Positions 45,948 to 55,778 of a DNA stretch of 64,000 nucleotides are shown here, one piece after another. The position numbers and the translations under genes are program-made. Below the pieces are notes generated by a model, which was not told the origin of the DNA, did not search any database, and saw only the letters and a list, made by a program, of their open reading frames with translations. The DNA comes from Bacteroidota bacterium (GTDB lineage Bacteria; Bacteroidota; Bacteroidia; B-17B0; Aurantibacillaceae), in the NCBI GenBank assembly GCA_016702705.1, contig JADJDM010000001.1, positions 434,001-498,000 on the forward strand, given 5' to 3'. Within the stretch, counting starts at the first letter, position 1; each line of letters begins with the position of its first letter.

Positions 45948-46703
45948 CTAAACCATGTTCAAACGTTGAAGTAATTCATCTTTATATGAACCTCCTATTG
46001 GAACAGATTTTTTATCTTTTTCTAAAACCAAATTATGATTTTCGATAGCAACAATTTTATCGATACGAACGATGAATGAACGATGAACACGCATAAACTC
46101 GTTAGGAGCAAGGCGCTTTTCAATATCTTTCATTGTGCTATGAATAGTATAACGTGTAAGTTCTGTATTAATTACAACGTAATCTTTTAATGCTTCGATA
46201 AAGAAAATATCTTGTGTATTTACTTTTACTAAACGACTGTTTGATTTAACAAACAAAATATCCTTTGCGCCTTCTTTATTCTCTACTAAAGAATATAAAA
46301 AGTCGCGCTCTTTTTTAATTTCGCTTACTTTTTTATGCTTGTAAATAGCCATTTCAATAGAAGAATGAAGATCAATTTCTTTGAATGGTTTTAAGATATA
46401 TCCATAAGGTTCAGTAATTTTTGCTTTTGCTAAAGTGCTTTCATCTGCATAAGCTGTTAAGAAAATAACAGGAATATTCATTTCTTTACGAACTACATCA
46501 GCGGCATCAATACCACTCATTTCGCCCTTAAGCATGATATCCATTAATACTAAATCAGGATGATGTTCGCGAGCAAGACTAATAGCGTCTTCACCATTGT
46601 TTGCTGCGCCTACAACATTGTATCCTAATTTTTTTAAACTGTTTTGAATGTCTTTTGAAACGATGCTCTCGTCTTCAATTACCAGTATGTTTGTTTTAGA
46701 CAT
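45948..46703 (-). CDS. LytTR-family response regulator
   Basis: A 251-residue protein. The receiver has 'NILVIEDESIVSKDI', phospho-acceptor Asp55 in 'LVLMDIMLKGEMSG', 'VIFLTAYADEST' and 'GYILKPFKE'. A linker precedes the LytTR DNA-binding domain ('VNTQDIFFIEALKDYVVINT', 'LAPNEFMRVHRSFIVRIDKI'). It overlaps the giant PAS kinase by 8 bases, so the two surely form a pair. LytTR regulators in Bacteroidota often control envelope genes; MORN and WD40 neighbours are candidate partners or targets. Confidence 0.92.
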   Translation of the reverse strand: MSKTNILVIEDESIVSKDIQNSLKKLGYNVVGAANNGEDAISLAREHHPDLVLMDIMLKGEMSGIDAADVVRKEMNIPVIFLTAYADESTLAKAKITEPYGYILKPFKEIDLHSSIEMAIYKHKKVSEIKKERDFLYSLVENKEGAKDILFVKSNSRLVKVNTQDIFFIEALKDYVVINTELTRYTIHSTMKDIEKRLAPNEFMRVHRSFIVRIDKIVAIENHNLVLEKDKKSVPIGGSYKDELLQRLNMV

Positions 46704-49700
46704 TTTTATCTGTTATTTGTTTAAACGTTATTTCAAATTTAGTCCCATTACTCTTATCTAATTTTATTTCTCCTCCAATTTGTTCCACAAGTGTTACAAC
46801 TAATTGTAGACCCAAGCTTTCGGTGTTCCTAAAATCGATTTCGTTTGCTAATCCGACCCCGTTGTCTTTAATAATTAAAGTTACGTCGTCGTTTTGCTTT
46901 TTCAAAGATATAAAAATAAATCCTTGTTTTTTACCCGGAAAAGCATATTTAAATGCATTTGATACCAATTCGTTAACAATTAAGCCACAAGGGATGGAAG
47001 TATCAATGTTTAAAAACACTCTTTCTACATCAAAATTTAGTTTTACATGGGCGTGGTCGATGCTATAAGAATGAAATAAATTCTTTACTAGCATTATTAA
47101 ATACTCATCAAAAGGAATTTCGGCAAACTGCTTATTTTGGTACAATGCCTCATGAATAAAGGCCATTGATTTAATTCTGTTTTGACATTCGCGTAAAATA
47201 TAGAGCGTATTATCGTCTTTTACGTATGTAGATTGCAGGTTAAGAATACTGGAAATTACTTGTAAATTATTTTTTACACTATGATGAACCTCTTTTAAAA
47301 GTACTTCCTTTTCTTTAAGAGAAGTTTTTAATTTTTCTTCAGAAAGATATTTATCAGTGATATTAAAAGTAATATATGAAACCTCTTCAATACCACCACT
47401 TGGTAGGTAAACAGGGTCCAAGAAAGTTTCATAAAATGTGGTTTCACCAGTTGGTTTTACAACACTAGTTGTATAAAATCCTGGTTTACCTTTAATAGCA
47501 TCTTTATGCAATTTAGCCCAATTTTTGTATTCATCTGGTGCAGTTTTTGAAATTGTCCCTTCACCTATTCTCTTACCAATATGAGTTTCATAGCCATAAT
47601 CTTCCTTAATACTTTCGAAATAATTTTTATTAAATGAAGTAAGAATAAAATCTTTATTAATGGTATAAATTAAATGCGAAGAACTTTCAAAAATCGCTTT
47701 AATTAAAGCTGTTTGGCGGTTTTTTTCTTCTTCAATTTGTTTCCTTAATGTTATATCATTTGCAATACCTGAAATTTCAACAAGCTTGCCTTGTTTATCA
47801 TAAATTGGTGATAAAAACGTTTCACGCCAAACTGTTTTGCCTTGTTTATCTTTTACACTATAAATGAACTCAACGTTTTCTCCCTTTGCAACTTTTACTA
47901 AGTAATTACTTATTTCATTATTCTTTTCTTTTGTTGTAACAAAAGGTTCTTTAATCATACAATCACCTATTTTCGGGTTAATTCCGAAAATATTCCCAAT
48001 AAATTTTTCATAGTTTTTATTGAAAGAAGTAAGTTCAAATTTGGTATTCATTGACCAAATCTGATGATGAGAATTTTCAATAATTGCATTTAATTTTGCT
48101 GCTTGATCAATAGTTTTTTCTTGATAATACTTTAATTCAGTAATATCTATTGCCATACCACCTATTTCTGTTAACTCAAGATTGTTTCCAAAAATTGGAT
48201 ATAAATTTATTTGCCTAAAAACCTTTTTTCCATCAGGCATGCCTCTTTCGGTAACAAAAGTAATTGGCTTTTTTTCTGTAATAACCTCATTGTATTTTGC
48301 ATCCCAAAATTCCACATAATATTCTGCAATTTCAGATTCCTTTGTTTTCGCAAGTTTTTTTCCTAATTCAGGATAAAAACCATATTGCGAATAGATTGCA
48401 TTTGAATATTTAGAATTAAATGTAACAAGTTCTTGGTTAGTATTTACAGACCAGAATAATTGTTCACCGTTTTCAAAAATAGCTTTGAGTTTATTTGCGT
48501 TTCATAATTACGTATATCAGTGATATCATTAGCTAAACAAGATATTTCAACTACTTCTCCGTTTTTATAAATTGGATTTAAATAAATGAGACGATATGTT
48601 TCATTACCATTATCATCCCTTTCTACTCTTTCTAATTTTTGAGCTTCTCCTTTAAATACTTGTTCATAAAGTGGTTGCCAATATGCTATATAATCATTTC
48701 TTTTCTTTAAATCTTTTATTTGGTCTTCTAATTTTGATTTTGTTGAACGATTACAGCATATTTGAAAAAAACAACATTTGAAAAATTTGTATTAAAAAAT
48801 CCTATTTCAAAATTTTTATTAACTGTCCAAACTAAATGCGATGAATTTTCAAAAATTGCTTTTAAACGTGATGATTGTTGAATAAGTGCTTCTTGATTTA
48901 TTCGAATTAATTCTTCTTGCTTTTTATTTTCTGTAATATCACGTGAAACACCCATGGTTCCTACAACTTCACCCTTTTCATTTCTAAGAACTGACGCAGA
49001 TAAATAACTTATAAACTCTTTACCGTCCTTTTGTTTTATTTACAACTTCACCTTTAAAATATCCAGTAGAAAATAATTTACTTATAGCTTCCTTTTGATT
49101 GGTTTTATTGCTAAACATTATATCTGCACTTTGTCCAATCAATTCGTTAGCAGCATATCCAAACTTTTCTAATGCAGCTTTATTAAATTCTATTATATAT
49201 CCATTTTTATCACTAGCCGTGATCATATCTAAGGATGAATCAATAATAGATTGAAGATAATTTTTTGTTTTATTTAATTCCTCTTCTGTTTTTATTCTAT
49301 TCTGAATTTCTAATTGTAATTTTTCGTTTGTTAATTCAGCTTCTTGTGCCCTTTTCGTTCCTTTTCGAATAGGTATTCTTTTGTTATATCTTGAAAAATT
49401 AACTGAGCAGCTTTTTTCCATTAAAAATAACTGGACTTGTAGTTAAATTTACAACAAATTTTTCGCCCTTTTATTTGTTATTGGATAAACGCATTTGGAG
49501 CAAATCATCCTTTAATAGCGGCAAGAGTTCTATTCAAGGCAATTTTTTTATATTCACCATCTAAAAAATCGAATATATTTACATCACTTATTTTATCTTC
49601 CTTTTTTAATCCTCCAATTCTATATGCCTCTTCATTTCCAAATAAAACAGTTCCGTTTTCATGTATAAAAACACCAACAGGCATTTTTTCAAGCAAGTTT

Positions 49701-51398
49701 TTATAATCAATCCACTTTTGGTTTAATTCATCTTCAGCCTTTTTCCTCTCTGAAATATCAGTAATAAAACCTTCGATGTATAATAACTTCCCTTTTTCAT
49801 CATAAACGCCTTCACCTTTTTCCCACACCCATAATTCTTTCTTTTGCTTAGAAATAATACGGTATTCAATTTCAAATGCAGTTTTATTTTTTATTGCGAA
49901 ATAAATATCTTCCTTTCCAAGAAACTTATCCTCTGGATGAACTAAATCGGAAAGTGATTTATTCAAATTTCCTAATAGATCTTTTGGTTTATATCCAGTA
50001 AGTTCATAACAGCCATCACTTAAAAATTGCATAGTCCAATGCTTATCATTTAAACAACGATAAGCCATACCAGGCAAATTATTAAATAAATTTTTTAGTG
50101 TACTTTCCTTTTTTTCAAGTTCAATTTCAGCAAGTTTTTGTGCAGTAATATCTCGTGAAATACCTTCCTGTCCTATGGTTATACCGTCTTTTTTTATTTG
50201 AGTATAACGTGTTTCAAGCCAAATAGTTTTTCCAGTTTTTGTTATAAACCTTACAATTTGTGGTTTATTAATATCTTCAAATTCGTTTTTTTTCTCCTCT
50301 AGAGTTTTTTTTGTTTGTTCAACACTCAACTTTTTCTGGTCTTCTGGATGAACTATTTTAAAACCGAAATAAGGATCTTCATAAAACTTTTTTAACGGAT
50401 AACCCGTTATTTTTTCCATTGAAGGACTTATATAAGCATAATGTGGGTGAGGAAGAAAATAATATGAAAATATAACATCACTAGCATTATCTGCAAGCAA
50501 TTTATATTTTCTACCGCTTCTTTTGTTTTTCTTCATCACTAATTCGTGCAGTTATATCCGAGATATTCCAAGGTTTGCAATATGTTCCTTTTATCATTAA
50601 ACTGCGGAAATATTTTCTCTTCTAACCAAATATATTGTTTTTTTTTTTTGTGGTAAATACGATAAGTAAAAGACTGTGGAGTTTTAAATTTATTTAATTT
50701 TTATTTGCCTCATATAGTTTAGTCAAATCATCAGGATGGGCTAAATCAATAGTAAGCTTTGGATTTTTTATATAATCTGTAGCCGTAATTCCTACTAAAT
50801 CGACTAATTGTTCAGATATATATTCAATTCTGTTTTCAACTTTATTATAATAAAAAACTACTTCATCAATTTTAGAAATAATACTTTTAAAATTATTTTT
50901 TGATTTTAGTAATTCTTGTTGTATTATTTTTCTTTCACTTATATCCCTAAAAAATCCTTGGAGTACTTGTTTACCTTTATAATAAACAGGTTTAGCAAAC
51001 GACTCAATTATTAAACTATTTCCTTTACAATCGTAACACTTACTCTCAACACCAACAGAGGGTTTTCCATTTAATATATCCTTATTAGCATTCTTAATTT
51101 TTTTATGATCTTCTTTTCTTACAATATCATAGATACTAAGTTTATCAAGGTTTTTAACTTGTTCTTTACTTAATTTAAATAAATCAATAACTGCTTTATT
51201 TAAATAGTAAACTTTTTTCTCATCATATAAAACATAGCAAAATGGAATATTTTCAAAAACACTTGGATCTATATCAACTTCTTTTTTAATTTTTACATTA
51301 TTTTTCTGAACAACAGGATGCGTTAATTTTTGCACTTGTTTTTTAAGTGCATTAATTTCTTTAATAAGATCTACTTTTGTCTTATTTTTCAGATTCAT
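46696..51398 (-). CDS. Giant soluble multi-PAS sensor histidine kinase (several apparent frameshifts)
   Basis: Five open segments in order make one gene of about 1,570 residues. A short N-terminal coiled coil is followed by roughly ten PAS/PAC units, recognisable by 'GFFRDISERK', 'EGISRDITAQK', 'EGFITDISERK', 'MGVSRDITENK', 'GGMAIDITELK', 'SGIANDITLRK' and 'ITFNITDKYLSEEK'. The C-terminus has a HisKA_2 helix 'LLKEVHHSVKNNLQVISSIL' and a HATPase ('GLIVNELVSNAFKYAF', 'IIKDNGVGL'). There is no transmembrane segment, so sensing is cytoplasmic. Breaks lie near 48320-48500, 48770, 49020, 49420-49505, 50540 and 50640-50700. Next gene: its LytTR partner. Confidence 0.88.
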
Positions 51399-53064
51399 CC
51401 TTTTTTACTTCAGTTGTTGATTTACCAGGATCAGCTTTTTTTACTTTTCCTTCATAAGCTCTTAATGATTCTTCATAAGTTGGTAACACAACTTTTCCGT
51501 TCCATTTAGTTTCGATATCATTATCATAATCAACAGAAATAATAGGTGTTCCATCTTCTTCAAAATATGCCCAGTTGCCTTGTTTCATTCCACCTGCATA
51601 ACTCCCACTAGCCATTAGTTTACCATTTTCATAATACATGGTATGTTTACCATCAGGGTCGCCTGCATTAAAATTACCTGTAAATAATAATTGATTGTTG
51701 CTTACATAATATGCCTTCCAAATACTATCTGGTTCACCTAATCTATAATTACCTTGCTCTTTATAATTTGCAATTTCATAATACCAAAATCCTTCTTTTA
51801 AATCATCCGAATATTCGCCTTTGGTAATTACTTTTCCATCAATGGTGAATTCTTCCATTAAACCTTCACGTTTACCGCCTTTGTAATTCTCTTTAATCCA
51901 CACATTACCATTTTCGTAATACCAAATCCATTCGCCTGTTGGTAAGCCATTTTTATTGTATTTACCTTTTTGTTCTATTTTTCCACTTGGATAATAATAA
52001 ATCCAATCACCTGATTTCTTATCATCTTTATATAAAGCCTTTGTTTTTATTTCACCTGTTAAATGATACTCTGTCCAAATGCCTTGTTTACGGCGGATAC
52101 TATCAACTGCACCTTTTTCTAATAAATATCCATCATCATAAACAATTGCCGAATCAGGTATACTTACTCTTTCACATTTAAATATTTTACGTGAAATTGT
52201 ATCATCGTATATTAAAATGGAATCACACACTTCTTTACTTTGTTTGTAATGATAATGTGTTCCAATTGGCATTTTATTTAAGTAAGAACCTTCATATCTT
52301 ACATTTCCATTTTCATAATATGCTTTTATAACATCCGGTATAATAAGTTCTTTAGCATTTTCTACTTTTTTACCATTATCAAATTTTTCTATGTTTTTTA
52401 AATCACCTTTATCGTTGTATTCCTTTTTATAACCATCTATTTCATTTGCTTTATAACGTGTTTCTGTTTTTACTTTACCATCTGCATAAAATTCTTTCCA
52501 TAAACCTTGTTTCTTTCCATTCTCATCTTTACGATTAATTTTTTCTGAACGTTCTACAAAACCCATTTTATATAATGTCATTGATATAATGGTTGAATCC
52601 TCTGTGTATTCATACGCCCAGCCATCAGCTTTTCCATTTTTAAACGGAATTAATTGTTTTGTTTTACCCGATTTAAAATAATTATATGAATTACCAGATT
52701 TAATATTTTCTACAAAACTTTCTCGCTGTATTACTTTTCCTAAAGTATCATAGGTACAAACAAAACCAGTTTTTTTACCTTCTTTATATTCGTAGCTTCT
52801 TGTAATTTGGCCCTTTTCATTATAGAATTTCCAGATACTGTCTAATTGGTAATTTTTACGATTTCCTTCGTTTTTTATTTTACCATTTTCATAATAGTTT
52901 TTCCAATAAGCATCTGGTTTACCATCGCGCATCGTTCCTTCGCTAGATACAATTCCGTTATCATAATAAAATTTATTGTATCCATTTGGATTTACATCAT
53001 TCTTTACTTGTCCATTAAAAATTAATGGCAAACAAAAAATAAATATGTAAAATAGCTTTTTCAC
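51382..53064 (-). CDS. YwqK/MORN_2-repeat secreted protein
   Basis: A 560-residue protein. A signal peptide (MKKLFYIFIFCLPLIFNGQ) is followed by about 15-20 MORN_2 repeats ('NKFYYDNGIVSSEGTMRDGK', 'YYENGKIKNEGNRK', 'YYPSGKIEQKGKYNKNG', 'YYENGKLMASGSYAGG'). It ends in a Lys/Asp/Glu tail. Database labels of 'YwqK antitoxin' come from the repeat and should not be taken as function. Exported; probable scaffold or surface role. It overlaps the kinase gene by 17 bases and nadA by one base. Confidence 0.83.
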   Translation of the reverse strand: MKKLFYIFIFCLPLIFNGQVKNDVNPNGYNKFYYDNGIVSSEGTMRDGKPDAYWKNYYENGKIKNEGNRKNYQLDSIWKFYNEKGQITRSYEYKEGKKTGFVCTYDTLGKVIQRESFVENIKSGNSYNYFKSGKTKQLIPFKNGKADGWAYEYTEDSTIISMTLYKMGFVERSEKINRKDENGKKQGLWKEFYADGKVKTETRYKANEIDGYKKEYNDKGDLKNIEKFDNGKKVENAKELIIPDVIKAYYENGNVRYEGSYLNKMPIGTHYHYKQSKEVCDSILIYDDTISRKIFKCERVSIPDSAIVYDDGYLLEKGAVDSIRRKQGIWTEYHLTGEIKTKALYKDDKKSGDWIYYYPSGKIEQKGKYNKNGLPTGEWIWYYENGNVWIKENYKGGKREGLMEEFTIDGKVITKGEYSDDLKEGFWYYEIANYKEQGNYRLGEPDSIWKAYYVSNNQLLFTGNFNAGDPDGKHTMYYENGKLMASGSYAGGMKQGNWAYFEEDGTPIISVDYDNDIETKWNGKVVLPTYEESLRAYEGKVKKADPGKSTTEVKKDESEK

Positions 53065-54041
53065 TACAATCCAAATTTAGCAGATAATTCTAACATTTTA
53101 CTAATTGGAAGCTTAGCTTTTTCAATTAAATCCTTATCCATAAAAATCTCTGGTTGCTCATATTTTAATGCAATGTAGATTTTTTCTAAGGTATTTAGCT
53201 TCATATGCGGACAATCGTTACAAGCACAGGTATTATTAGGCGGGGCAGGTATAAAGGTTTTATTTGGAGAAGCTTTTTGCATTTGATGAATAATACCAGT
53301 TTCTGTAGCTACAATAAATTCAGTAGCCTCCGATTTTTTTGAATAATTTAAAATAGCAGTAGTACTACCAATAAAATCAGAAATATCTAATAAAGCAGCT
53401 TCACACTCAGGATGACTTAATAATAGAGCATTTGGATGTTGATGTTTTAGTTTAGTAATTTTCTCTAATGAAAAAATTTCATGAACCATGCAGCTTCCAT
53501 CCCATAACAACATATTACGACCAGTAATTTTATTAATGTAAGCTCCTAAATTTTTATCGGGAGCAAATATTATCTTTTGGTCTTTAGGATATGATTCAAC
53601 TATTTGCACCGCATTTGTGCTTGTTACAATAACATCTGAGAGCGCTTTAATATCTGCAGTACAGTTTATGTAGGTTAACACAATATGATCAGGGTGTTGA
53701 GCTTTAAATGCTGCAAATTTATCGGGCGGACAAGAATCAGCTAAAGAACATCCCGCTTTTAAATCCGGAATCAATACTTTTTTTGATGGATTTAAAATTT
53801 TTGCGGTTTCTGCCATAAAATGTACACCTGCAAATAAAATGATATCGGCTTTTGTTTTTTCTGCTTGCTGGGCAAGACCTAAACTATCACCAATAAAATC
53901 CGCAATATCTTGTATGTCAGCATCTTGATAGTAATGCGCAAGAATAACTGCATTCTTTTCTTTCTTAAGATGGTTAATTTCTTCGAACAAATCAAGAGTT
54001 GGATCAATTTCTTTTTCTAGATATCCTTTATTCAATAACAT
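53064..54041 (-). CDS. nadA: Quinolinate synthase NadA
   Basis: NadA condenses iminoaspartate with dihydroxyacetone phosphate to quinolinate in NAD synthesis, using a [4Fe-4S] cluster. Seen: 'NAVILAHYYQDADIQDIADF', 'GDSLGLAQQA', 'LFAGVHFMAETAKILNP', 'CSLADSCPPDKF', 'DKNLGAYINKITGRNM', 'LLSHPECEAALL' and 'NNTCACNDCPHMKLNTLEK'. The three conserved cluster cysteines are present. 325 residues, full length. It heads the long minus-strand run; nadB and nadC are not in the window. A structured leader precedes it. Confidence 0.94.
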   Translation of the reverse strand: MLLNKGYLEKEIDPTLDLFEEINHLKKEKNAVILAHYYQDADIQDIADFIGDSLGLAQQAEKTKADIILFAGVHFMAETAKILNPSKKVLIPDLKAGCSLADSCPPDKFAAFKAQHPDHIVLTYINCTADIKALSDVIVTSTNAVQIVESYPKDQKIIFAPDKNLGAYINKITGRNMLLWDGSCMVHEIFSLEKITKLKHQHPNALLLSHPECEAALLDISDFIGSTTAILNYSKKSEATEFIVATETGIIHQMQKASPNKTFIPAPPNNTCACNDCPHMKLNTLEKIYIALKYEQPEIFMDKDLIEKAKLPISKMLELSAKFGL

Positions 54042-54070
54042 ATAATATAAATATTTAAAATTTTTAAAAT

Positions 54071-54194
54071 AAAAAAGCTGTTATTATTATAGCCTGTTAG
54101 TATGGTTAAGTAATAATTGGGTATTTACTTGCATTTGTGCTTATTAAATACTCATCAACATTTAAGTAACATACTAAGCTACTGATAAACAACA
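54071..54194 (-). ncRNA. Candidate structured leader of the nadA transcript
   Basis: Between a -7 box and nadA, on the minus strand, two stacked stems can form. P1 pairs the elements at 54097-54108 and 54167-54177 (TTAGTATG/CATACTAA). P2, inside, pairs 54121-54126 and 54146-54151 (GTATTT/AAATAC). A weak GCTAT...ACAGC hairpin followed by six T on the minus strand (54071-54093) could act as attenuator. No known riboswitch consensus is recognised. Confidence 0.4.
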
Positions 54195-54202
54195 CAAAAA
54201 TA
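54195..54202 (-). promoter_or_regulatory. -7 promoter box of nadA
   Basis: TATTTTTG on the minus strand. It predicts a leader of about 150 bases, unusually long for this window, where other boxes lie only 4 bases before the start codon. Confidence 0.55.
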
Positions 54203-54549
54203 CGATAATTAACAACGTGTTAGTTTCTTATTTGTTATAAAAATAGTGAAATAGCTGCTGTTTATATTGCTTGTAACTTGTTAAGAAATTGGTGCAAAAT
54301 AAATGTGCTTTGCTATTGCAGCTAACATTTACCTTCTGCATATAAAAAGTACTTAACATTGTGATGATTTTGACTTAATAAGTTATTAACGTAAATAAAA
54401 TTTGTACACATGTTTTGTGTGAATAACCTTGCGAGTGATAGCTTAATTATCAGCACATTAATTTACAAACAAATTTCGCTGTTTGTATAATTACGATAAA
54501 TTTGTTCTCTGAACACAAGTAAATAATAGGTATAGTAAATTATAATCAT
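54203..54549. other. AT-rich intergenic region with rpiB promoter and one DnaA-box match
   Basis: About 350 bases without a credible gene. TAAATTTG at 54497-54504 fits the -7 box for rpiB. TTATTCACA (minus strand, 54418-54426) matches the DnaA box TTATNCACA, but I see only one good copy and no dnaA gene. Confidence 0.5.
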
Positions 54550-54978
54550 ATGAAATTAGCAATTGGTAGTGATCACGCGGGTTTTGAGTTAAAAGAAGCA
54601 GTACGAAAGTACTTAATATCTAAAAACATTGAGGTAGATGATAAAGGATGTTATTCACTTGACCGTGCAGATTATCCAGATTTTGGACACGCAGTTGCTT
54701 TAAGTGTTGAAGCTAAGCAAGTTGACCTAGGTATAGTAATTTGTGGCAGCGGAAACGGAATTAATATGTCTGCAAACAAACATAAAGGTATACGCAGTGC
54801 GCTTTGTTGGAACGATGAAATAGCAGCTTTAGCCCGTCAACACAACGATGCTAATATAATGGCTTTACCTGCAAGGTTTATGAGTGTTGAAATGGCTCAG
54901 AAATGTGTTGATGCATTCTTAAGTTCGACTTTTGAGGGTGGAAGACATGCAGATAGGTTGAAGAAGATTGATTGTTAG
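54550..54978 (+). CDS. rpiB: Ribose-5-phosphate isomerase B
   Basis: A 142-residue RpiB/LacAB-type isomerase interconverting ribose-5-phosphate and ribulose-5-phosphate. Seen: 'LAIGSDHAGFELKEAVRKYL', 'DYPDFGHAVA', the active-site 'VICGSGNGINMSANKHKGIR' (with Ser in place of the usual catalytic Cys of some members, but within the GSGxG loop), and 'ARQHNDANIMALPARF'. Full length, own -7 box. A single gene. Confidence 0.9.
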   Translation: MKLAIGSDHAGFELKEAVRKYLISKNIEVDDKGCYSLDRADYPDFGHAVALSVEAKQVDLGIVICGSGNGINMSANKHKGIRSALCWNDEIAALARQHNDANIMALPARFMSVEMAQKCVDAFLSSTFEGGRHADRLKKIDC

Positions 54979-55003
54979 AATTTTTCGGGCGCTGCGCGCC
55001 TTA

Positions 55004-55528
55004 TTATAATTCAGGTTCTTGGTTTAGTTTAAATCCTATTTTTCTAAAAGTAGTGTCTTGATCAATAAAGGTTTGTAGGCCTGTTGAATAGCTTTTTTGA
55101 ACCTCTTTAAAAAGGTAATCGAAAAATTTATTAAAGTCAGTTTCGCTTTTTCTATCAATTTGAAATTCCTGGTCTGACCCATTTAACCTAACAAAGTAAT
55201 TATTTTCTAAATCGCGTTTTAAGCGCAGGCCAATAATAATAGTTTCTTGAGGGTATGTATCCTTCTTTTCGAAAAGTGTAATACCAAAACCAATTTGCCA
55301 ATATGCATCGGGCCATAAACTAAGAGCATTAATTATTGGTGGTGCTGTAGCCAGATATTCGCCTTCTTCATCTATATTATATAATGTAAGTTGAGATGTA
55401 GGAATTTGAAAATAGAGCGCAACTTTATTCCATAAATCAGCAGCAAAATCATGGCAATCATCTTTATACTGCTTAAATTCGGATTGAGCTTTTTTGTAAG
55501 CCGCGCAGAGTTCTTCAAATTTTGTCAT
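55004..55528 (-). CDS. Conserved cytoplasmic protein, function unknown
   Basis: A 174-residue acidic protein with no signal peptide. Features: a helical N-terminus ('FEELCAAYKKAQSEFKQYKD'), 'WPDAYWQIGFGITLFEKKD', 'TIIIGLRLKRDLENNYFVRL' and a C-terminal 'FIDQDTTFRKIGFKLN'. A mixed alpha/beta domain is likely. The clean frame and Bacteroidota-like codon use support a real gene, but I do not recognise the family. Confidence 0.68.
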   Translation of the reverse strand: MTKFEELCAAYKKAQSEFKQYKDDCHDFAADLWNKVALYFQIPTSQLTLYNIDEEGEYLATAPPIINALSLWPDAYWQIGFGITLFEKKDTYPQETIIIGLRLKRDLENNYFVRLNGSDQEFQIDRKSETDFNKFFDYLFKEVQKSYSTGLQTFIDQDTTFRKIGFKLNQEPEL

Positions 55529-55583
55529 AATAGTTATTGGATAGCTAAAAACAAAGTTTTTATATCTTATAAATGTAAAAAAT

Positions 55584-55757
55584 TTATTTTTTATTAATAT
55601 TTTGAATAGAGTCTTTTTGAGGTGTTTTGCAATTGCAATTTTTTTGCATAGACTTAAAGGGAAGTGGACACCAAGTCCCTTTTCCTAATGGATTAGCACA
55701 ACTTACAATGAAGAAGCTGAATGTTAATGCAAAAAAAAATAGAATTTTGTTTTTCAT
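55584..55757 (-). CDS. Small cysteine-rich lipoprotein
   Basis: A 57-residue protein. Signal peptide MKNKILFFFALTFSFFIVSC with lipobox IVSC (Cys20). The mature peptide 'CANPLGKGTWCPLPFKS' is followed by 'MQKNCNCKTPQKDSIQNINK'; three more cysteines and a CNC motif suggest metal binding or disulfides. The frame is intact although the 9-T run in the signal region is a risky place. The start is 21 bases downstream of the next minus-strand gene's stop (55779), so it is probably co-transcribed with it. Confidence 0.6.
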   Translation of the reverse strand: MKNKILFFFALTFSFFIVSCANPLGKGTWCPLPFKSMQKNCNCKTPQKDSIQNINKK

Positions 55758-55778
55758 TGTTTAATATATTATAAAAAA

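Noticed and set aside
48938..48953. parS-like AATATCACGTGAAACA
   Set aside because: Only the right half is conserved; it encodes a conserved PAS-linker motif (VSRDI), which explains the sequence.
51382..53064. Toxin-antitoxin system (YwqK 'antitoxin')
   Set aside because: The label derives from MORN_2 repeats only; there is a signal peptide, no toxin partner and a signalling operon context.
54418..54426. TTATTCACA (minus strand) as a sign of oriC
   Set aside because: Only one good DnaA box, no dnaA or clustered boxes nearby; a single 9-mer in AT-rich DNA is expected by chance.
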